Shown: positions 17,213-25,745 of the stretch, piece after piece | How positions within the stretch are numbered: position 1 is the first letter of the stretch | How the letters are laid out: the number at the start of each line of letters is the position of its first letter | Origin: Lichenicoccus sp965276875 | GTDB lineage: Bacteria; Pseudomonadota; Alphaproteobacteria; Acetobacterales; Acetobacteraceae | Direction of reading: 5' to 3' | Length of the DNA: 64,000 nucleotides | NCBI RefSeq assembly: GCF_965276875.1 | Contig: NZ_OZ255701.1 | Span: 2,232,001-2,296,000, forward strand | Program-made: the position numbers and the translations under genes | The notes under the pieces: generated by a model | The model's input: only the letters and a program-made list of their open reading frames with translations | What the model was told of the DNA's origin: nothing | The model's database searches: none

Positions 17213-18108
17213 GCGACGACGACGGCTTGCGGCGCCCGCAGATCGGCGAGGAACGCCGCGATCACGGCGGCGACGGTCGCGGGTTGCTCCTCGTGCGCAA
17301 GATGGCCAAGCCCGTCGAGCGTCACCTTACGCGCCTGCGGCAGGATCGCGCGCAGCTTGTCGGCGTCACCGGGCGGGATCATCCGATCGTTGCTGCCAAC
17401 CACCAGCGTCACCGGCACATCCAGTCGTGGCAGATCGGCCGCGAGAGCGGCGAGGTCCCAATGCGCCATCATCTGCAGCGCCGCCGAGACGTGCCCCGGA
17501 TTGCGCAGCAGCCGGCGGTAATGCACGAGCTCGGCGTCATCGAGGCGCGATCCGGTATTGCCGAGCATGCGGCTCACCAGGTCACGGTTGCTGGCGTGCA
17601 GCGAGAATATCCAAGGCACCACCCTGGTCTGCGCGAGCACCCGGGCCGCGGCCGGGAAGACCAGCGAGGCGTGTCCCGCAATCGGCATCAGCGCGCCATT
17701 CAGGCTGAACAAGGCCCGCGGGCGGATTAGCCCGTCGAGGCACATGCGGGCGGCGATCGCGGCACCGGCGGAATGGCCGACGACCACATCCGGCGTGAAC
17801 TCTAGCCGGTCCAGCAGTCCGCCGAGCAAGTGCGACATCGCCGGCAACGACATCCGCCCGGGTTGTGGCACATCGGTAAAGCCGTGGCCAGGCAGGTCCG
17901 GCGCCAGCACCCGTCCATGCGTCGCGAGCAAGCCCAGCAGCGCGCGCCAGGAGTGTGTCGCAGCCCCAGTGCCGTGCAGCAGCAGGATGTTTGGTCCGCG
18001 CCCGGCCTCCTGCACATGCCATCGCAGGCCGGCCGCGCGCATGAACCGGCTGGCCTGACGGTTTGGCCAGTCGGCGCCGTCGCGATCCCAGTCGAGACGG
18101 CCGATCAT
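17209..18108 (-). CDS. bchO: Magnesium chelatase accessory alpha/beta hydrolase BchO
   Basis: BchO is an alpha/beta-hydrolase-fold protein tied to magnesium chelatase in purple bacterial clusters; its reaction is not established. The nucleophile elbow GHSAG is intact, unlike in the hydrolase at 14039, and a late GHLAHEEQP block supplies the His. The start is the ATG at 18108 (MIGRLDWDRDG, 299 aa), overlapping the bchD stop. Upstream reading in the same frame only mirrors bchD. Gene order bchI-bchD-bchO is the family norm. Confidence 0.93.
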   Translation of the reverse strand: MIGRLDWDRDGADWPNRQASRFMRAAGLRWHVQEAGRGPNILLLHGTGAATHSWRALLGLLATHGRVLAPDLPGHGFTDVPQPGRMSLPAMSHLLGGLLDRLEFTPDVVVGHSAGAAIAARMCLDGLIRPRALFSLNGALMPIAGHASLVFPAAARVLAQTRVVPWIFSLHASNRDLVSRMLGNTGSRLDDAELVHYRRLLRNPGHVSAALQMMAHWDLAALAADLPRLDVPVTLVVGSNDRMIPPGDADKLRAILPQARKVTLDGLGHLAHEEQPATVAAVIAAFLADLRAPQAVVVA

Positions 18109-19802
18109 GCCGCCGCAGCGTTGCGCATGGCCGCCGACAGCGCCTGGGCGTCGGGCAGCTTGAGATAGAGTGCGCCCATGCAGCCGGCCAGCGCTTCGGC
18201 CTTCGCCTCCGGACGCGGCGAAATGTCGACCAGCAGCGAGGCAATGCCAGAGCCGCGCAGCCGGGCGGCGGCGGCGGCGGCCTCCTGGGTGGCCCGCGCG
18301 CGATCGCCGATGCCGGCGGCGGTGACGTTGGCGCGGCCGTCGGTCAGCATCACCAGCAGCGGCGTCTCGCCACGCTTGCGCAGGCCGATCCCCAGAGCGA
18401 TGGCGGCGTCGATGCCGGCCGCGATCGGCGTGCCGCCGCCGCCCGGCAGGCCGGCGAGACTGCGACGCGCCCGTGTCAGTGCGGAGGTCGGCGGCAGCAG
18501 CAGTTCGGCGGTCTTGCCGCGAAACGCGATCAGCGCCACCCGGTCGCGTCGCACGTAGCAATCCGCCAGCAGCCGCTCGATCGCCCCCTTCGCTTCGGCC
18601 AGGCGGTGCAGCGCCGCCGAACCGGACGCGTCGACGACGAAGATCGCCACACTGCGCGGCGTCTGCGCCCGCGGGGTGATCCTGAAATCACTGGTGCGCA
18701 CCTCGATTCGCCGGCCGATACCGCCGCCGCCGCGCACGCGTTGCCAGGGGGCGGCGGCGCGCAGGGTCTCGACCACGGCCAGCCGCTTGCCGCGCTCCGG
18801 CCGTCCGGCGCGCGCCGGCAACGGCCGCCCATGCTGCGTCGCCAGCACCTTTGCCGCCGAGGAACGGCCGCCGCCCGACGTGCCGCCGGCCGCCGCCTGC
18901 CCTTGCAGCCGCTCAAGCAGATCCGCAGGCAACGACGCGATGGTCGCCTCGACCACGCGCTCCGCCATGCCGTTGTCGGCTTCGGACTCGTATTCCGGCG
19001 CGTCTTCGGGGCTGTCGGATTGCCGCGAGTCCTGCTCCTGTTCCTGCGGCGCTGGTGGCGCTTCTGAATGCGGCATGCGGGTCGCCCGCCACGCCAGCAC
19101 CAGGCGGGCAGCGAGGGTCGCATCCTCCTCACTGACGGCAAGCCTGCCGCCGAGGGCGGCCGCCGTGCGGGCCACACGCAATGCGAGCAGCGGCGCCCGT
19201 AGCGAGGCGATGCCAAAGGCGTCCGACGTCGCGCACAACGCCTCCAGGATGCGCGCCTCGCACGCCACTTGCGGCAGCAAGCGCCTGGCTGCGGAGAGGT
19301 CCATAATCGGAATCTCAGAGAGGTCTTCCTCGGCGATCCGGAACGCCGCTCGCTCCAGCATTGCGGCAGGGGGCGTCTCGTCCTCCACCCCCTCGTCGAG
19401 CAGCACCGCGCCCAACTGGGCGGCGGCCCGCAGGGCGACGCCGTCGCGCTCGGTCAGCAATTCGCCCTGGTCAAGCACCAGGCATAGCCGCGCCGCGGTG
19501 TCGCGGCTCAGCCGCTCGGCCATCGGCAGAAGCAATACGCCGCCGTCGGTCTCGGCGAGCAGGCCGCGCTGCGCCACCCGGTGACCGCTAGCCAGCGTCG
19601 CCGACAAATCGAGGCCACCGAGCAGACGGTCGTCGCCGATACCGAGTGGACAGCGCCGCACCGGCGCGCCTGTTGGCAGCGAAGCGCGCAATGCCGCCAC
19701 GAACGCGTCCCGAGACGGGCCCGCGCGGGATCGCAGATGCAATACCAATCCCGACGGATCCAGTGCAAACAGGCGGCAGATCAGTGCGGCCTGCTCGCTC
19801 AT
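18105..19802 (-). CDS. bchD: Magnesium chelatase subunit D
   Basis: BchD forms, with BchI, the AAA+ motor that drives Mg2+ insertion into protoporphyrin IX by BchH. The start is the ATG at 19802 (MSEQAALICRLFAL, 565 aa), overlapping the bchI stop by one base. Domains in order are a degenerate AAA+ region without a good Walker A, an acidic Pro/Gln-rich linker (near residues 240-265, PAPQEQEQDSRQSD) and a C-terminal von Willebrand A domain. The MIDAS motif there is DASGS, with a matching TDGRAN. This is the standard BchD architecture. Confidence 0.95.
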   Translation of the reverse strand: MSEQAALICRLFALDPSGLVLHLRSRAGPSRDAFVAALRASLPTGAPVRRCPLGIGDDRLLGGLDLSATLASGHRVAQRGLLAETDGGVLLLPMAERLSRDTAARLCLVLDQGELLTERDGVALRAAAQLGAVLLDEGVEDETPPAAMLERAAFRIAEEDLSEIPIMDLSAARRLLPQVACEARILEALCATSDAFGIASLRAPLLALRVARTAAALGGRLAVSEEDATLAARLVLAWRATRMPHSEAPPAPQEQEQDSRQSDSPEDAPEYESEADNGMAERVVEATIASLPADLLERLQGQAAAGGTSGGGRSSAAKVLATQHGRPLPARAGRPERGKRLAVVETLRAAAPWQRVRGGGGIGRRIEVRTSDFRITPRAQTPRSVAIFVVDASGSAALHRLAEAKGAIERLLADCYVRRDRVALIAFRGKTAELLLPPTSALTRARRSLAGLPGGGGTPIAAGIDAAIALGIGLRKRGETPLLVMLTDGRANVTAAGIGDRARATQEAAAAAARLRGSGIASLLVDISPRPEAKAEALAGCMGALYLKLPDAQALSAAMRNAAAA

Positions 19803-20869
19803 CAGGGACCGAGCTCGGCGAGCGCCCGTTCCACCCTCGGCGCCGCCCCCGCCTCGTCCAGCGGGTTGCGACGCAACCGGTGCCGCAAGGCCGGCAGCGC
19901 CACCGCGCGCAGATGCGCAGCCCCAAGTTCGCTGGCCCCCTCCAGGCAGGCGAGCGCCTTGCCGGCGCGCAACAGCGAGAGCTCGCCGCGCAGCCCGTCG
20001 GTGCCGAGCGACAGGCACAGGCGCGCGGCCAGCTCCAGCACCGCATCGGGCGTTTGCACCTGCTGCACCCGCGCGCGGGCTGCCTCGATCTGCCCGCGCA
20101 GCGTCGTCTCCGCGGCAATCCACGTCTCGACGAAACCTGCCGGATCGCGGTCGAACGCCTCGCGCCGTCGCAGCACCTCGACCCGGTCGGCGAGCACAGT
20201 GGGCGTCGTCACCTCAACCGCAAGCCCGAACCGGTCGAGCAATTGCGGCCGCAGATCGCCCTCCTCCGGGTTGCCGCTGCCGACCAGAACGAAACGCGCC
20301 GGGTGGCGCACCGACAGGCCCTCGCGCTCGACCACGTTCTCGCCGGATGCAGCCACATCCAGCAGCAAATCGACCAGATGGTCTTCGAGCAGGTTGACCT
20401 CGTCGATGTAAAGAAAGCCGCGATGCGCGCGCGCGAGCAGTCCGGGCTCGAACGCCTTTACCCCCTCGGTCAAAGCGCGTTCCAGATCGAGTGCCCCGAC
20501 CACGCGATCCTCGGTGGCGCCGAGCGGCAGATCCACGGTCGGCACCCGCGCCATGCGTGTGCGCGGCTTGCGGGCGCTGGTGCTGCAATGCGGGCAGCCG
20601 CGCCGGTCCGCCTGCGGATCGCAGCCATAGGGGCAGTCCTCAACCACGCGGATTTGCGGCAGCAGGCCGGCAAGTGCCCGCACCGCCGTGGACTTGCCGG
20701 TGCCGCGATCACCGAGCACCAGCACACCGCCAATGCCGGGATCGACCGCGCTCAGCAGCAGCGCCTGCTTCATCTCGTCCTGACCGACGATGGCGGTGAA
20801 TGGAAAGACGCGTCGCGGGGCCAGGTCAGGCTTGGCAGCGTTCAGCCGGACCGGGGTGATGACGTTCAT
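19802..20869 (-). CDS. bchI: Magnesium chelatase ATPase subunit I
   Basis: BchI is the active AAA+ ATPase of magnesium chelatase. The 355-aa protein has Walker A GDRGTGKST near residue 55, Walker B LYIDEVNLL, and SGNPEEGDLRPQLLDRFGL carrying sensor-1 and the arginine finger. A Cys-containing insert, DCPYGCDP, is typical of bacterial BchI. Its Shine-Dalgarno lies in the second copy of a 17-bp repeat that also spans the hemA stop. Confidence 0.97.
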   Translation of the reverse strand: MNVITPVRLNAAKPDLAPRRVFPFTAIVGQDEMKQALLLSAVDPGIGGVLVLGDRGTGKSTAVRALAGLLPQIRVVEDCPYGCDPQADRRGCPHCSTSARKPRTRMARVPTVDLPLGATEDRVVGALDLERALTEGVKAFEPGLLARAHRGFLYIDEVNLLEDHLVDLLLDVAASGENVVEREGLSVRHPARFVLVGSGNPEEGDLRPQLLDRFGLAVEVTTPTVLADRVEVLRRREAFDRDPAGFVETWIAAETTLRGQIEAARARVQQVQTPDAVLELAARLCLSLGTDGLRGELSLLRAGKALACLEGASELGAAHLRAVALPALRHRLRRNPLDEAGAAPRVERALAELGP

Positions 20870-20870
20870 T

Positions 20871-20901
20871 TACGCACTCCGGGCATCTACGCACTCCGGG
20901 C
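20871..20901. repeat. 17-bp tandem duplication at the hemA-bchI junction
   Basis: TACGCACTCCGGGC occurs at 20871-20884 and again at 20888-20901 (17-bp period). On the minus strand each copy carries a GGAG ribosome site. One copy encodes the last residues and stop of hemA, and the other precedes the bchI ATG. It looks like a recent short duplication. Confidence 0.85.
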
Positions 20902-22128
20902 GAGGCTGAAGGCGTACCATTCGGCGCTGAGGCTTTCGACCAGGTGGTCGATGTCGTCGTCGCTATGCAGCGGCGACGGCGTGATGCGCAGCCGCTCGGT
21001 GCCGCGCGGCACGGTGGGGTAGTTGATCGGCTGCACGTAGATGCCGTGATGCGACAGCAGCCTGTCGGTCAGCAGCCGGCACTGCACCGCGTCGCCGACA
21101 ATGACCGGTACGATATGCGACGGATTGGCCATGTGCGGCACGCCGGCGTCATCGAGGCGGCGGCGCACCCGGGCGACACGGTCGGCGTGGCGTGCGCGCA
21201 ACTCATCGCCGGCACGCACCGCGCGGATCGAGGCCAGGGCGCCGGCGGCGACCGCGGGCGGTGTCGCGGTGGTGAAGATGTAGCCGGACGCGAACGAGCG
21301 CACGAAGTCGCACAGCAGGCTGGACGCCGCGATATAGCCGCCGACCACCCCGAACGCCTTGGCCAGCGTCCCTTCGATCACCGTCAGCCGGTCCGCCACC
21401 CCGTCGCGCGCCGCGATCCCCGCCCCCTCGGGTCCATACAGGCCGACGCCGTGCACCTCGTCGAGATAGGTCATCGCGCCGAATTCGTCGGCCACGTCGC
21501 ACAGATCCCCGATCGGGGCGACGTCGCCGTCCATCGAATACACGCTCTCAAAGGCCACCAGCTTGGGCACCTCGGCCGGCAAAGCGGCAAGCCGGCGGCG
21601 CAGGTCGGCGGCATCGTTATGCGCGAAGATCTGCCGCTCGGCACGGCTGTGCCTGATCCCCTCGATCATCGAGGCGTGGTTGCCCGCGTCCGACAGCACC
21701 ACGCAGTTCGGCAGGGATGACGCGAGCGTGCCCAGCGTCGTCCAGTTCGACATGTAGCCGGAGCCGAACAGCAGGGCCGCCTGCTTGCCGTGCAGGTCCG
21801 CAAGCTCCGCTTCAAGGGCGACATGCACGGTGCTGGTGCCGGAGATGTTGCGTGTGCCGCCGGCGCCGGCACCGAAGCGGTCGAGTGCGGCGTGCATCGC
21901 CGCCAGCACCGTCGGATGCTGGCCCATGCCGAGATAGTCGTTCGAGCACCACACCGTCACGTCGCGCGCATCTGGTGTGCTCGCATCGTTACGGCCGAGC
22001 AGTGCCGCGCCATGCAGCGTGGCTTTCGGGTAGGCACCGGCCTGGCGCTCGAGCTCGGCGAACACACGGTAGTTGCCGTCGCGGCGCAAGCCGTCGAGTT
22101 TCCATTGGAAGAAGGCTTCGTGGTCCAT
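20887..22128 (-). CDS. hemA: 5-aminolevulinate synthase (C4 pathway)
   Basis: HemA condenses glycine with succinyl-CoA to 5-aminolevulinate, the first step toward heme and BChl, using pyridoxal phosphate. The 413-aa protein has the Gly-rich block GAGAGGTRNISGT, the His-stacking NHASMIEGIRHS, the Asp block TYLDEVHGVGLYG and the PLP lysine in GTLAKAFGVVGGY. It lies between the puhE-cobW fusion (17 bp) and bchI (17 bp), so its transcription is probably tied to pigment synthesis. A second copy for housekeeping may exist elsewhere; that is not visible here. Confidence 0.97.
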   Translation of the reverse strand: MDHEAFFQWKLDGLRRDGNYRVFAELERQAGAYPKATLHGAALLGRNDASTPDARDVTVWCSNDYLGMGQHPTVLAAMHAALDRFGAGAGGTRNISGTSTVHVALEAELADLHGKQAALLFGSGYMSNWTTLGTLASSLPNCVVLSDAGNHASMIEGIRHSRAERQIFAHNDAADLRRRLAALPAEVPKLVAFESVYSMDGDVAPIGDLCDVADEFGAMTYLDEVHGVGLYGPEGAGIAARDGVADRLTVIEGTLAKAFGVVGGYIAASSLLCDFVRSFASGYIFTTATPPAVAAGALASIRAVRAGDELRARHADRVARVRRRLDDAGVPHMANPSHIVPVIVGDAVQCRLLTDRLLSHHGIYVQPINYPTVPRGTERLRITPSPLHSDDDIDHLVESLSAEWYAFSLARSA

Positions 22129-22145
22129 GGTCGGCTCCTTCCGGC

Positions 22146-23921
22146 TCAGGCCGCTTGTTCCTGTGGTGTGTCGGTTTCGTGGGCGCAGGCGTCGAACGCC
22201 GCCTGCAGCCGGGTGCCTTGCAGGTGGTGGCCGATGGCGATCACCCGTGCCGCCTCGTCGTTTGACGCCGCAAACGCCGACATGCTGGCGCGGCCGCCGG
22301 CGACGTCGAAGCGTATCCAGCCGCCGCCTGCCCGCGCGATGCCTTTCAGCCGCTCGATCTGACCGTAGGCGCCGGTGGTGACGTCGTCGAGCACGTCGGC
22401 GAGGCGCTCGGTAGCAACAGTGCCCACCAGCGCACCGTTCCAGGAGTCAAAACCGAACGCGGCGTCGTGCCCGTGGTCATGCCCGTGATGATCGTGATGA
22501 TCGTGATCGTGGTCATGATGATGATGGTCATGGTGATGCTGCACCGGCGCCGCCTGCGGAACGGTCGGAGCCGCGACCGCCTGCACCGCAAGCGGCGCCG
22601 CGATGCCGTAGGTGGATTGCATGAGCTGCGCCGACGGATTGAGCGAGCGGATGGTGGTTGCGATCATCGCCACCGTCGCCGGCGCGACCAGGTCGGTCTT
22701 GTTGATCACCAGCACCGTCGCCAGCCGTGCCTGCGCCTCGATATGCGAGGTCATACGGGCGTAGTCGCGCAGGAAGGCGCCGGCGTCGAGCAGCGTGGTC
22801 ACATGCAGCGAGCGCACCAGCGGCGTCATCTCCGGACCAGACAGGGCGCCAAGCAGCGATGCAAGGTCGGCGACACCGCTGGGCTCGATCAGCACGCGCT
22901 TGGGCGCGAACTGTGTCACGATGCTCTTGAGCTGCGTCGCCAAGTCCTTTTTCAGCGAGCAGCAGATGCAGCCATTCGGCAGTTCGACTACCTCGGCACC
23001 GCGCTCGCGCAACAGCGAGCCGTCGAGCCCCACCGAGGAGAAGTCGTTGACCAGAACTACGGTGCCGCTGTCGCGGGTCGCCATCGCGTGGCGCAAAAAC
23101 GTCGTCTTGCCGGCGCCGAGGAAGCCGGCCACCACCTCGATATCAAACGGCGCGCTCGCCTTGCGTGACTTCAGGCTCCAACCCCATAGCGCGGTCCCCG
23201 GCAGCGGCAGCATCAGCAGCCAATGCTCGACGATTGCAAGCCCCATCATCGTTGCAAGGAAGGTGAAGCCCGCTGCCTCGAACGCGGTATCGTGCGCCGC
23301 CGTCGCGGCCTGCACCAGAAGTACCATGATCACCATCGAGACGGTGATCGAGATCGGGAACAGCAGGTTCATCGACTTCTTGGTCAGGAACGCGCGCAGG
23401 AACAGCAGATGCTCCGGCAGGAACTCCTCGTTGAGGTTGCGCACGCCCAGGAACACGTTGAGCTTCGCACTCTGGTGCATCCACCACAGCACCATGAAGG
23501 TCCAGGTGCCGACCTGGTTGGGCGCATGCCATGTCAGCGCCACCACCGCTGCGCCGGCCGCGATGATCGCCAGTTCGTGCCACAGGCTGGTCTGGATCGC
23601 GTGGCCGAAATGCTTCCAGCCGCGGCAGCCCTCCGGGCAGGGTGCTCCACGCGGACCGGTGACGTAGCCCATGTAGAACGAAATCTCCTGCCAGCCCCAG
23701 GCCAGCAACCCGCAGGTGAAGGCGTAATAGGCGGCGCGCACCGTCACCTCGGTGCTGGATGCGGCCAACCCCCAAAGCGAGACGCCGAACAGTATCGTCG
23801 CACCCAGCATGCTCCAGCGGAAGGTGCTGCGCGGCAGCCCGTCGAGATACATGATCAGCCCGGTGCTGAGCCACCAGGTGAATAAGGCGAACAACGCCGG
23901 CAGGATATAGAGATGCAGCAT
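22146..23921 (-). CDS. puhE: Fusion of photosynthetic complex assembly protein PuhE with a CobW/COG0523 GTPase
   Basis: One uninterrupted 591-codon frame joins two proteins that are normally separate. Residues 1-254 are a PuhE-type membrane protein (opening MLHLYILPALFALFTWW, several helices, the EISFYMGYVTGPR block). PuhE is needed for efficient RC-LH1 assembly. Residues 258-591 are a G3E GTPase of the CobW/P47K family. Its motifs are Walker A GFLGAGKTT (266-274), the metal-binding GCICC (317-321), EPSGV (346), NKTD (407-410), a His/Asp-rich loop (462-486) and a CobW C-terminal domain. COG0523 proteins are metal chaperones or insertases. The start at 23921 lies 13 bp after acsF; the longer frame to 24017 overlaps acsF. 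A link to metal supply for AcsF or pigment enzymes is inference. Confidence 0.9.
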   Translation of the reverse strand: MLHLYILPALFALFTWWLSTGLIMYLDGLPRSTFRWSMLGATILFGVSLWGLAASSTEVTVRAAYYAFTCGLLAWGWQEISFYMGYVTGPRGAPCPEGCRGWKHFGHAIQTSLWHELAIIAAGAAVVALTWHAPNQVGTWTFMVLWWMHQSAKLNVFLGVRNLNEEFLPEHLLFLRAFLTKKSMNLLFPISITVSMVIMVLLVQAATAAHDTAFEAAGFTFLATMMGLAIVEHWLLMLPLPGTALWGWSLKSRKASAPFDIEVVAGFLGAGKTTFLRHAMATRDSGTVVLVNDFSSVGLDGSLLRERGAEVVELPNGCICCSLKKDLATQLKSIVTQFAPKRVLIEPSGVADLASLLGALSGPEMTPLVRSLHVTTLLDAGAFLRDYARMTSHIEAQARLATVLVINKTDLVAPATVAMIATTIRSLNPSAQLMQSTYGIAAPLAVQAVAAPTVPQAAPVQHHHDHHHHDHDHDHHDHHGHDHGHDAAFGFDSWNGALVGTVATERLADVLDDVTTGAYGQIERLKGIARAGGGWIRFDVAGGRASMSAFAASNDEAARVIAIGHHLQGTRLQAAFDACAHETDTPQEQAA

Positions 23922-23934
23922 CTCGGCGTTCTTT

Positions 23935-25011
23935 CTACCAGGAGGGTGCCAGCCGCACGTCGGCCGGCATAGTGTGGCGACGATGCGGAAGCGTATAGAC
24001 GCGCAGGAAATTCGCACCCGCCGCGAGCATCAGCCCGGCACGCTTGACGCGACCGACCGCACCGCCACGGGCGCGCGTGGCGCCCATCGCGACGGTGATT
24101 CGCCGGAAGCGCTCCATGCCGGCATGAAAGCGCGGATCGTCGAGATCGAGCGCCACCGGGAACACCTGCCGGCAGATCTCCTGGGTAACGCGGAACACCT
24201 GCATGTCGTACTCGGTCGGGTCGAGCCCCAGCGCTTCATGGAACACCGGACGCGCATGGTCGCGGACATACATCGTCGCGAATACGGCGAGCAGAAAGAA
24301 ACGTATCCAGAGCGTATTACGGCCGCGCAACAGGCTCGGGTCGGCGCGCATCAGCAGCGCGAACGCCTCGCCGTGACGGAACTCGTCGCCGCACCAGTTC
24401 TCGAACCAGGAGAAGATCGGGTGGAACAGCCGGTCGGGATTGCGTTCGAGCTGGCGAAAGATGGTGATGTAGCGAGCGTAGCCGATCTTCTCGGAAAGGT
24501 AGGTCGCGTAAAACACGAACTTTGGCTTGAAATAGGTGTATTTCTTGGCCTTGGCGAGGAAGCCGAGATCGACGCCGACGCCGAAATCCTTGAGCGTGTC
24601 GTTGATGAAACCGGCATGACGCGCCTCGTCGCGGGCCATGTAGCTGAACAGCGCCTTGATGTCGGGATTGGTGATCCGCTTTTTGATTTCGGCATAGAGC
24701 ACGCAGCCGGAGAACTCCGCGGTCACCGAACTGACCAGGAAATCGAGGAATTCCTGCCTGAGAGCGGGCGGCAGTGCGTCGAGGTCGCAATCGAAACGGC
24801 CGTCGCGCTGAAAATGATCGTGGTTCGGGTCGCGTCCGAGTTCGGCGAGCAGGCCGTCCCATTCGCGCCGCACCAGGCCCACATCGATCTTGTCCATGTA
24901 GGCGAAGTCGGTGGTGTAGAAGCGCGGCGACAGCACCGTGTCTTCGCGCGCAGCCTCCGTGCTGGAATTGACCGGCTTGGCATTCCCTGGCCTGGTCAGT
25001 GTCTCGCTCAT
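23935..25011 (-). CDS. acsF: Aerobic Mg-protoporphyrin IX monomethyl ester oxidative cyclase
   Basis: AcsF uses O2 and a di-iron centre to close the fifth ring (ring E), forming protochlorophyllide. The 358-aa protein has the di-iron ligand motifs DEARHAGF and DEFRHGEAF, plus the upstream Glu in TAEFSGCVLYAE. No anaerobic BchE is in the window, so BChl synthesis here looks oxygen-dependent. The start overlaps the preceding small gene as ATGA, and the puhE-cobW fusion follows after 13 bp. Confidence 0.97.
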   Translation of the reverse strand: MSETLTRPGNAKPVNSSTEAAREDTVLSPRFYTTDFAYMDKIDVGLVRREWDGLLAELGRDPNHDHFQRDGRFDCDLDALPPALRQEFLDFLVSSVTAEFSGCVLYAEIKKRITNPDIKALFSYMARDEARHAGFINDTLKDFGVGVDLGFLAKAKKYTYFKPKFVFYATYLSEKIGYARYITIFRQLERNPDRLFHPIFSWFENWCGDEFRHGEAFALLMRADPSLLRGRNTLWIRFFLLAVFATMYVRDHARPVFHEALGLDPTEYDMQVFRVTQEICRQVFPVALDLDDPRFHAGMERFRRITVAMGATRARGGAVGRVKRAGLMLAAGANFLRVYTLPHRRHTMPADVRLAPSW

Positions 25012-25286
25012 CTTGGCTCTCCCGCCTCGAAACCGACTTCGTAGAGTTCCGTCAGTTGGAACAGGGACATCGCCCGGGTCCAGGCGCGCCCTATCGGGCC
25101 GGCCCGGCTGACAGTGATCCGGCAGTGTTGTGAGATCGTCTCACCGTAGCCAACACGGGTCGGCGCATCATGGATCAACACGCTATCGCCGGGTTGGATG
25201 TCCACACCTTCCGGGATCGCGTAGGCATGAAAGCTCGACGCTGTCTTCTCGATCTCGACCAGGCAGGTCGCCTCGATGGTCTGCAT
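25008..25286 (-). CDS. Small conserved-context protein between puhC and acsF
   Basis: This 92-aa, probably cytosolic protein overlaps puhC by one base and acsF by four, so it is surely co-translated with both. No signal peptide or membrane segment is evident. The middle (GDSVLIHDAPTRVGYGE) suggests a small beta-rich fold, followed by a helical TRAMSLFQLTELYEVGFE. From memory, an unnamed small gene at this place is common in purple bacterial clusters. I cannot assign a function; a role with AcsF or RC assembly is a guess. Confidence 0.8.
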   Translation of the reverse strand: MQTIEATCLVEIEKTASSFHAYAIPEGVDIQPGDSVLIHDAPTRVGYGETISQHCRITVSRAGPIGRAWTRAMSLFQLTELYEVGFEAGEPR

Positions 25287-25741
25287 CAGGGCGTTCCTTC
25301 CTGGCTATGCCCCTCTTGGGAGCGCAGGTAGGCGACAAAGCGCTGAGCGTTTGCGCTGCCGAAGCTTTCCAGATCGATCTCGCTCTTGGTCGGCGGATCG
25401 ATCAGCAGGACCCGTCCGTCGCTCATTTCGGTGATCCGGTAGGGCAAGTCCTTGGCGACCCCGTCATGTTTGCGAATAATGTCCATGCCGTGCAGCATGC
25501 CGGGAACGAAGCCGTCGCGGATCGTCGGCACGACACCGGCGACACGGTCGGTTTTCGCGTCGATGACCTGCATCGAATCGTCGGGCTGCAGCACGAAGCG
25601 CAGCTCGCGACTGGCGACGACCTTCGCACCGTCATGCAGCGGCCTGGTCGGCCAGACCGCGACCACGGCGATGACGCCGACCGCGATCAGCGCGATGAAC
25701 GGCGGCCATGGGAAGGCGGGCTGGCTGGCGGCGCTGGACAT
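25286..25741 (-). CDS. puhC: Photosynthetic complex assembly protein PuhC
   Basis: PuhC is an inner-membrane protein required for normal RC-LH1 levels in Rhodobacter. The start is the ATG at 25741 (MSSAASQPAFPW, 151 aa), 4 bp after puhB; upstream reading only mirrors puhB. There is one N-terminal membrane helix (about residues 15-30) and then a periplasmic domain (RELRFVLQPDDSMQVID, DGFVPGMLHG, RVLLIDPPTKSEIDLESFG) matching the family. It sits in the conserved order puhA-puhB-puhC. Confidence 0.93.
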   Translation of the reverse strand: MSSAASQPAFPWPPFIALIAVGVIAVVAVWPTRPLHDGAKVVASRELRFVLQPDDSMQVIDAKTDRVAGVVPTIRDGFVPGMLHGMDIIRKHDGVAKDLPYRITEMSDGRVLLIDPPTKSEIDLESFGSANAQRFVAYLRSQEGHSQEGTP

Positions 25742-25745
25742 CGCC

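Noticed and set aside
22467..22560. Repetitive CAT/ATG run that might be a simple-sequence repeat
   Set aside because: It is the codon run for the His/Asp-rich loop of the CobW domain, not a separate repeat element.
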